From Chrysomallon squamiferum (taxonomy: Eukaryota > Mollusca > Gastropoda > Neomphalida > Peltospiridae): a DNA stretch of 62,000 nt. Positions 59,529-62,000 of this stretch are shown in pieces. A model generated the notes under the pieces. It searched no databases and had not been told where the DNA came from. It was given only the letters and a program-made list of their open reading frames with translations. A program made the position numbers and the translations under genes. Each line of letters opens with the position of its first letter. Positions within the stretch are counted from its first letter, which is position 1. The DNA lies in NCBI GenBank assembly GCA_012295275.1, contig CM022671.1, positions 36,126,683 through 36,188,682 on the forward strand. The letters run 5' to 3'.

Positions 59529-62000
59529 TCACATAAAACCAAACGATGGTGTGTAACTTCCGTACTGTCGGTGCGTCTGATCGTTGTACGAGGTAAAAGC
59601 CGCCTGTGGTCTCGGCTGGTAAAAGTAGCAGTCTCTCTCTGCGTGCTGCGGTGTTGACGTCATAGGCGTGCAGCAGGAAGAAGAATTATAAAAACCGGAT
59701 GGAAAATTTCCATAGTTGTTTTGTTCCATTAAAAATCGAGTCGATTTCGGTTGTAAAAATGAGTTTTGCGCTCTTGGTTGAGTGGGCGTGTTTTCATAGC
59801 GGCAGCCTGACAGAAACTGCTGTTGATATGGGCTGTTGACTGGTTCCGGTGGTGACGAAATCAGTCCAACATGCGATGATGTCATTCCGAGATGGGCAGA
59901 TGGCGTCACTAGTAAATCCGTGGCGTTCATGGTCGTCCTCGGAGAGATGCGACGAGGTGAAGGATAACGCGATGGAATCACATTTTCTTTCTTTGTTTCT
60001 GATGAAGTCAGATTGTGTAATGACATCAGAGCTCGAGACGTGAGAGTGTGTGACGTAGGAGGTGCAGCTTCTGGCTTCAGACTGCGAAGTTTCCCCGCGA
60101 GTGACAGAGGGGGGAGGTAAACTGGATGAGTTGACGTTTCGTTCTCTTTCGATCTTTTCCTCCAGCGAGCTCGCTTGTTCTGAAACCAGATCTGAAAAAA
60201 CAACAACAATACAGTATAAAATCAAGCACAAAAAGTATATCGAAACAACTAACAACAACAACAAATTATATAGAAAAAATAACAATAAAAAGGAAAGAAA
60301 AATTAGTATTAAAAAAATGAGAGACACAGAGAGAGAATTCAAATGTTGTGATATAAATTCCACAAGAAAAAGAGATCGATTGGTTCGTCAGTAATGAAAA
60401 TAATAAACCAAATGATCTATAATTGTTTTTGTTACGTGTATTTCTACAACTGTTACACCGTAATTCTACAGCTTTATTCGTTAGGTGTATTTCTATTACT
60501 GTTATATATAATTTTATAGTTGTATTTGTTACGTGTTTTTCTATAACTGTTACACGTAATTCTATAGCTGTATTCGTTACGTCTATTTCTATAACTGTTA
60601 CTGTATTCGTTACGTCTATTTCTATAACTGTTACACGTAATTCTATAGCTGTATTCGTTACGTGTATTTGTATAACTGTTACACATAATTCTATAATTAT
60701 ATTTGTTACGTGTAATTCTATAACTGTTACGTGTAATTCTATAGTTGTATTTGTTACGTGTTTTTCTATAACTGTTACACGTAATTCTATAGCTGTATTC
60801 GTTACGTCTATTTCTATAACTGTTACACGTAATTCTATAGCTGTATTCGTTACGTGTATTTGTATAACTGTTACACATAATTCTATAATTACATTTGTTA
60901 CGTGTAATTCTATAACTGTTACGTGTATTTCTATAATTTCACTAATGGTTACTTACTCTGAGTTTCTGTTCTGAAATCTCTAGCTCAACTGAAATCCGCT
61001 CAATATTTTCAGTGTCTGGATACGGCGTCTCCAGAAAAATTCTTTCAAGAGCTCTGATCTGCTTCATGGAATAATTTGTTCGTGTCTTTTTCTTCATCGT
61101 GAATTCCACGTCACCTGACCCCGTTCCTCGTTTCTCATTGGCTGGCAGTATAGGAACTGTTTCTCTGGAGGTAAATGATCTGGTATGTTCGGGTTGTATC
61201 CTGGTACGCATAACATCAACTGGTACTACAGCTGCCGGTTTCGGGAGAATCGCCACAAGACTGGTGTTTGCTGTTGGTGTATCTTTAGCTGTATCTTGTG
61301 GTGAGTGTGTTATGGATGTCTGTTGAAGTGAGCAAACGTATGCTTCCTGTGGCGAGTTTAGTCGGTTAACAGACGTCTGCTGAGGTGCAGTCGATGCTGG
61401 TGGAAGGATGGGGCTGCAAGGATTCAGATGATGTAGTTGATGTGACTCTACTGGTGGTAGGGTTCTCTCTGGATAATTCCCAGGACTGCACAAGTCAAAA
61501 CTGTCATGTGACAAACTGGTGAAACTGGAACCACGTGACTCGCCCGAAGCGGAACTGACGTATTGATAATCGGACACATTTCCACTGTCTTCTAGATTTG
61601 TCTCTGAAAGTTAAAGTTTTAGAAACAATATACTAACTGTCATCTTCATTATTATATTATTATTATTATTAAAAAGTAGATGATAATAATAAGTCATTAA
61701 TTTTATACTCACTATATAATGTTACGGAAAGTATTTAAGGTAAAAGTGTGGATAAGGGATACATTTATATGACATTTCGAATAGTAGTAAATTGGAAAGT
61801 CAAAATAAATAAATAAATAAATAAATAGTAATTTTTTCCAAGTATAATATTTCATATTCTCGATATTCAGTTTAATAAGAGGCAAACTCAAAGAGTTTAA
61901 CAATTTAAAATTAATAAATGTTGTTTTAATAACTGATGTGTTAAGCTACCTCGGTTGTTGAAACTAAGATCGTCTGTACAGACAACGTCGTTGTTGTGCG
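59529..62000 (-). CDS. PRD-like homeobox transcription factor 3, 5' end outside window
   Basis: Visible exons on minus: 62000-61950 (runs off the window), 61603-60957 and 60191-59529; about 453 residues, phases 1 and 0 consistent. The homeodomain lies at 61094-60957 plus 60191-60150, with RTNY, L16, F20, TPYPD, Q50, N51 and WFQNKRARWRKR. It is interrupted by a phase-0 intron after residue 46. The flanking protein is Ser/Thr/Pro-rich without other recognisable domains; the C-terminus is Tyr/Gln/Ser-rich. It is closer to gene 2 in the third helix (WFQNKRARWR plus K/R-rich and KEN) than to gene 1. As with its neighbours, it belongs to the PRD-like class by intron position and Q50, but no orthologue is recognised. 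Confidence 0.88.
60423..60940. repeat. 48-bp minisatellite in the homeobox intron of gene 3
   Basis: About ten units of roughly 48 bp made of two related halves, TTCTATAACTGTTACACGTA and TTCTATAGCTGTATTCGTTA plus a CGT end, with one short unit at 60600-60623. It fills most of the intron splitting the homeodomain. The length is a multiple of three, producing long open frames on both strands that are artefacts. Confidence 0.95.

Noticed and set aside
60423-60974. Long open frames on both strands over the 48-bp array
   Set aside because: Same effect: a repeat whose unit is a multiple of three, lying in the intron of homeobox gene 3.

Overview
The window is AT-rich eukaryotic nuclear DNA: genes are split by GT-AG introns, microsatellites and minisatellites are dense, and there are at least two decayed LINE 3' ends. 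A conserved SR-protein kinase, PRD-like homeobox genes and the style of the LINE remnants suggest a lophotrochozoan, most likely a mollusc. The species cannot be named from sequence alone. Exon joins below were made by hand from splice-site phase and reading frame; no transcript data were available.

Layout. (1) 1-1244: a 51-bp minisatellite, 24 full copies plus a partial one. (2) 1245-6798: mostly non-coding and repeat-rich, with a 25-bp minisatellite near 4.3-4.87 kb. (3) 6799-9366, + strand: four exons of an unrecognised cysteine-rich secreted, possibly GPI-anchored protein, with a long 3' UTR to about 10.6 kb holding repeated CRE-like sequence. (4) 12.6-20.4 kb: three paralogous two-exon genes (one +, two -) for tiny secreted peptides. 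Each has a signal peptide, then a mature chain starting K-C-C-C-S-Y-K-G, an H-x-H motif and an Ala/Pro/Val-rich tail. I do not recognise this family; with the homeobox trio it is the best candidate for something undescribed. (5) 26707-46280, - strand: a complete 15-exon SRPK gene, 728 codons with every intron phase consistent, and a possible alternative first exon at 40.26 kb. (6) 47825-50424 (-), 52433-55478 (+) and 59529 to beyond 62000 (-): three diverged homeobox genes. All share a phase-0 intron between homeodomain residues 46 and 47 and a WFQNKR third helix, and all look like one locally expanded PRD-like family. (7) 55.5-59.5 kb: intergenic, with a frameshifted LINE fragment at 58.67-59.01 kb.

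The SRPK would phosphorylate RS-domain splicing factors and is a housekeeping gene. The homeobox trio probably encodes DNA-binding developmental regulators produced by local duplication. The peptide cluster and the cysteine-rich protein belong to the secretory pathway. Nothing in the sequence ties these groups into one pathway; they appear simply to be neighbours.
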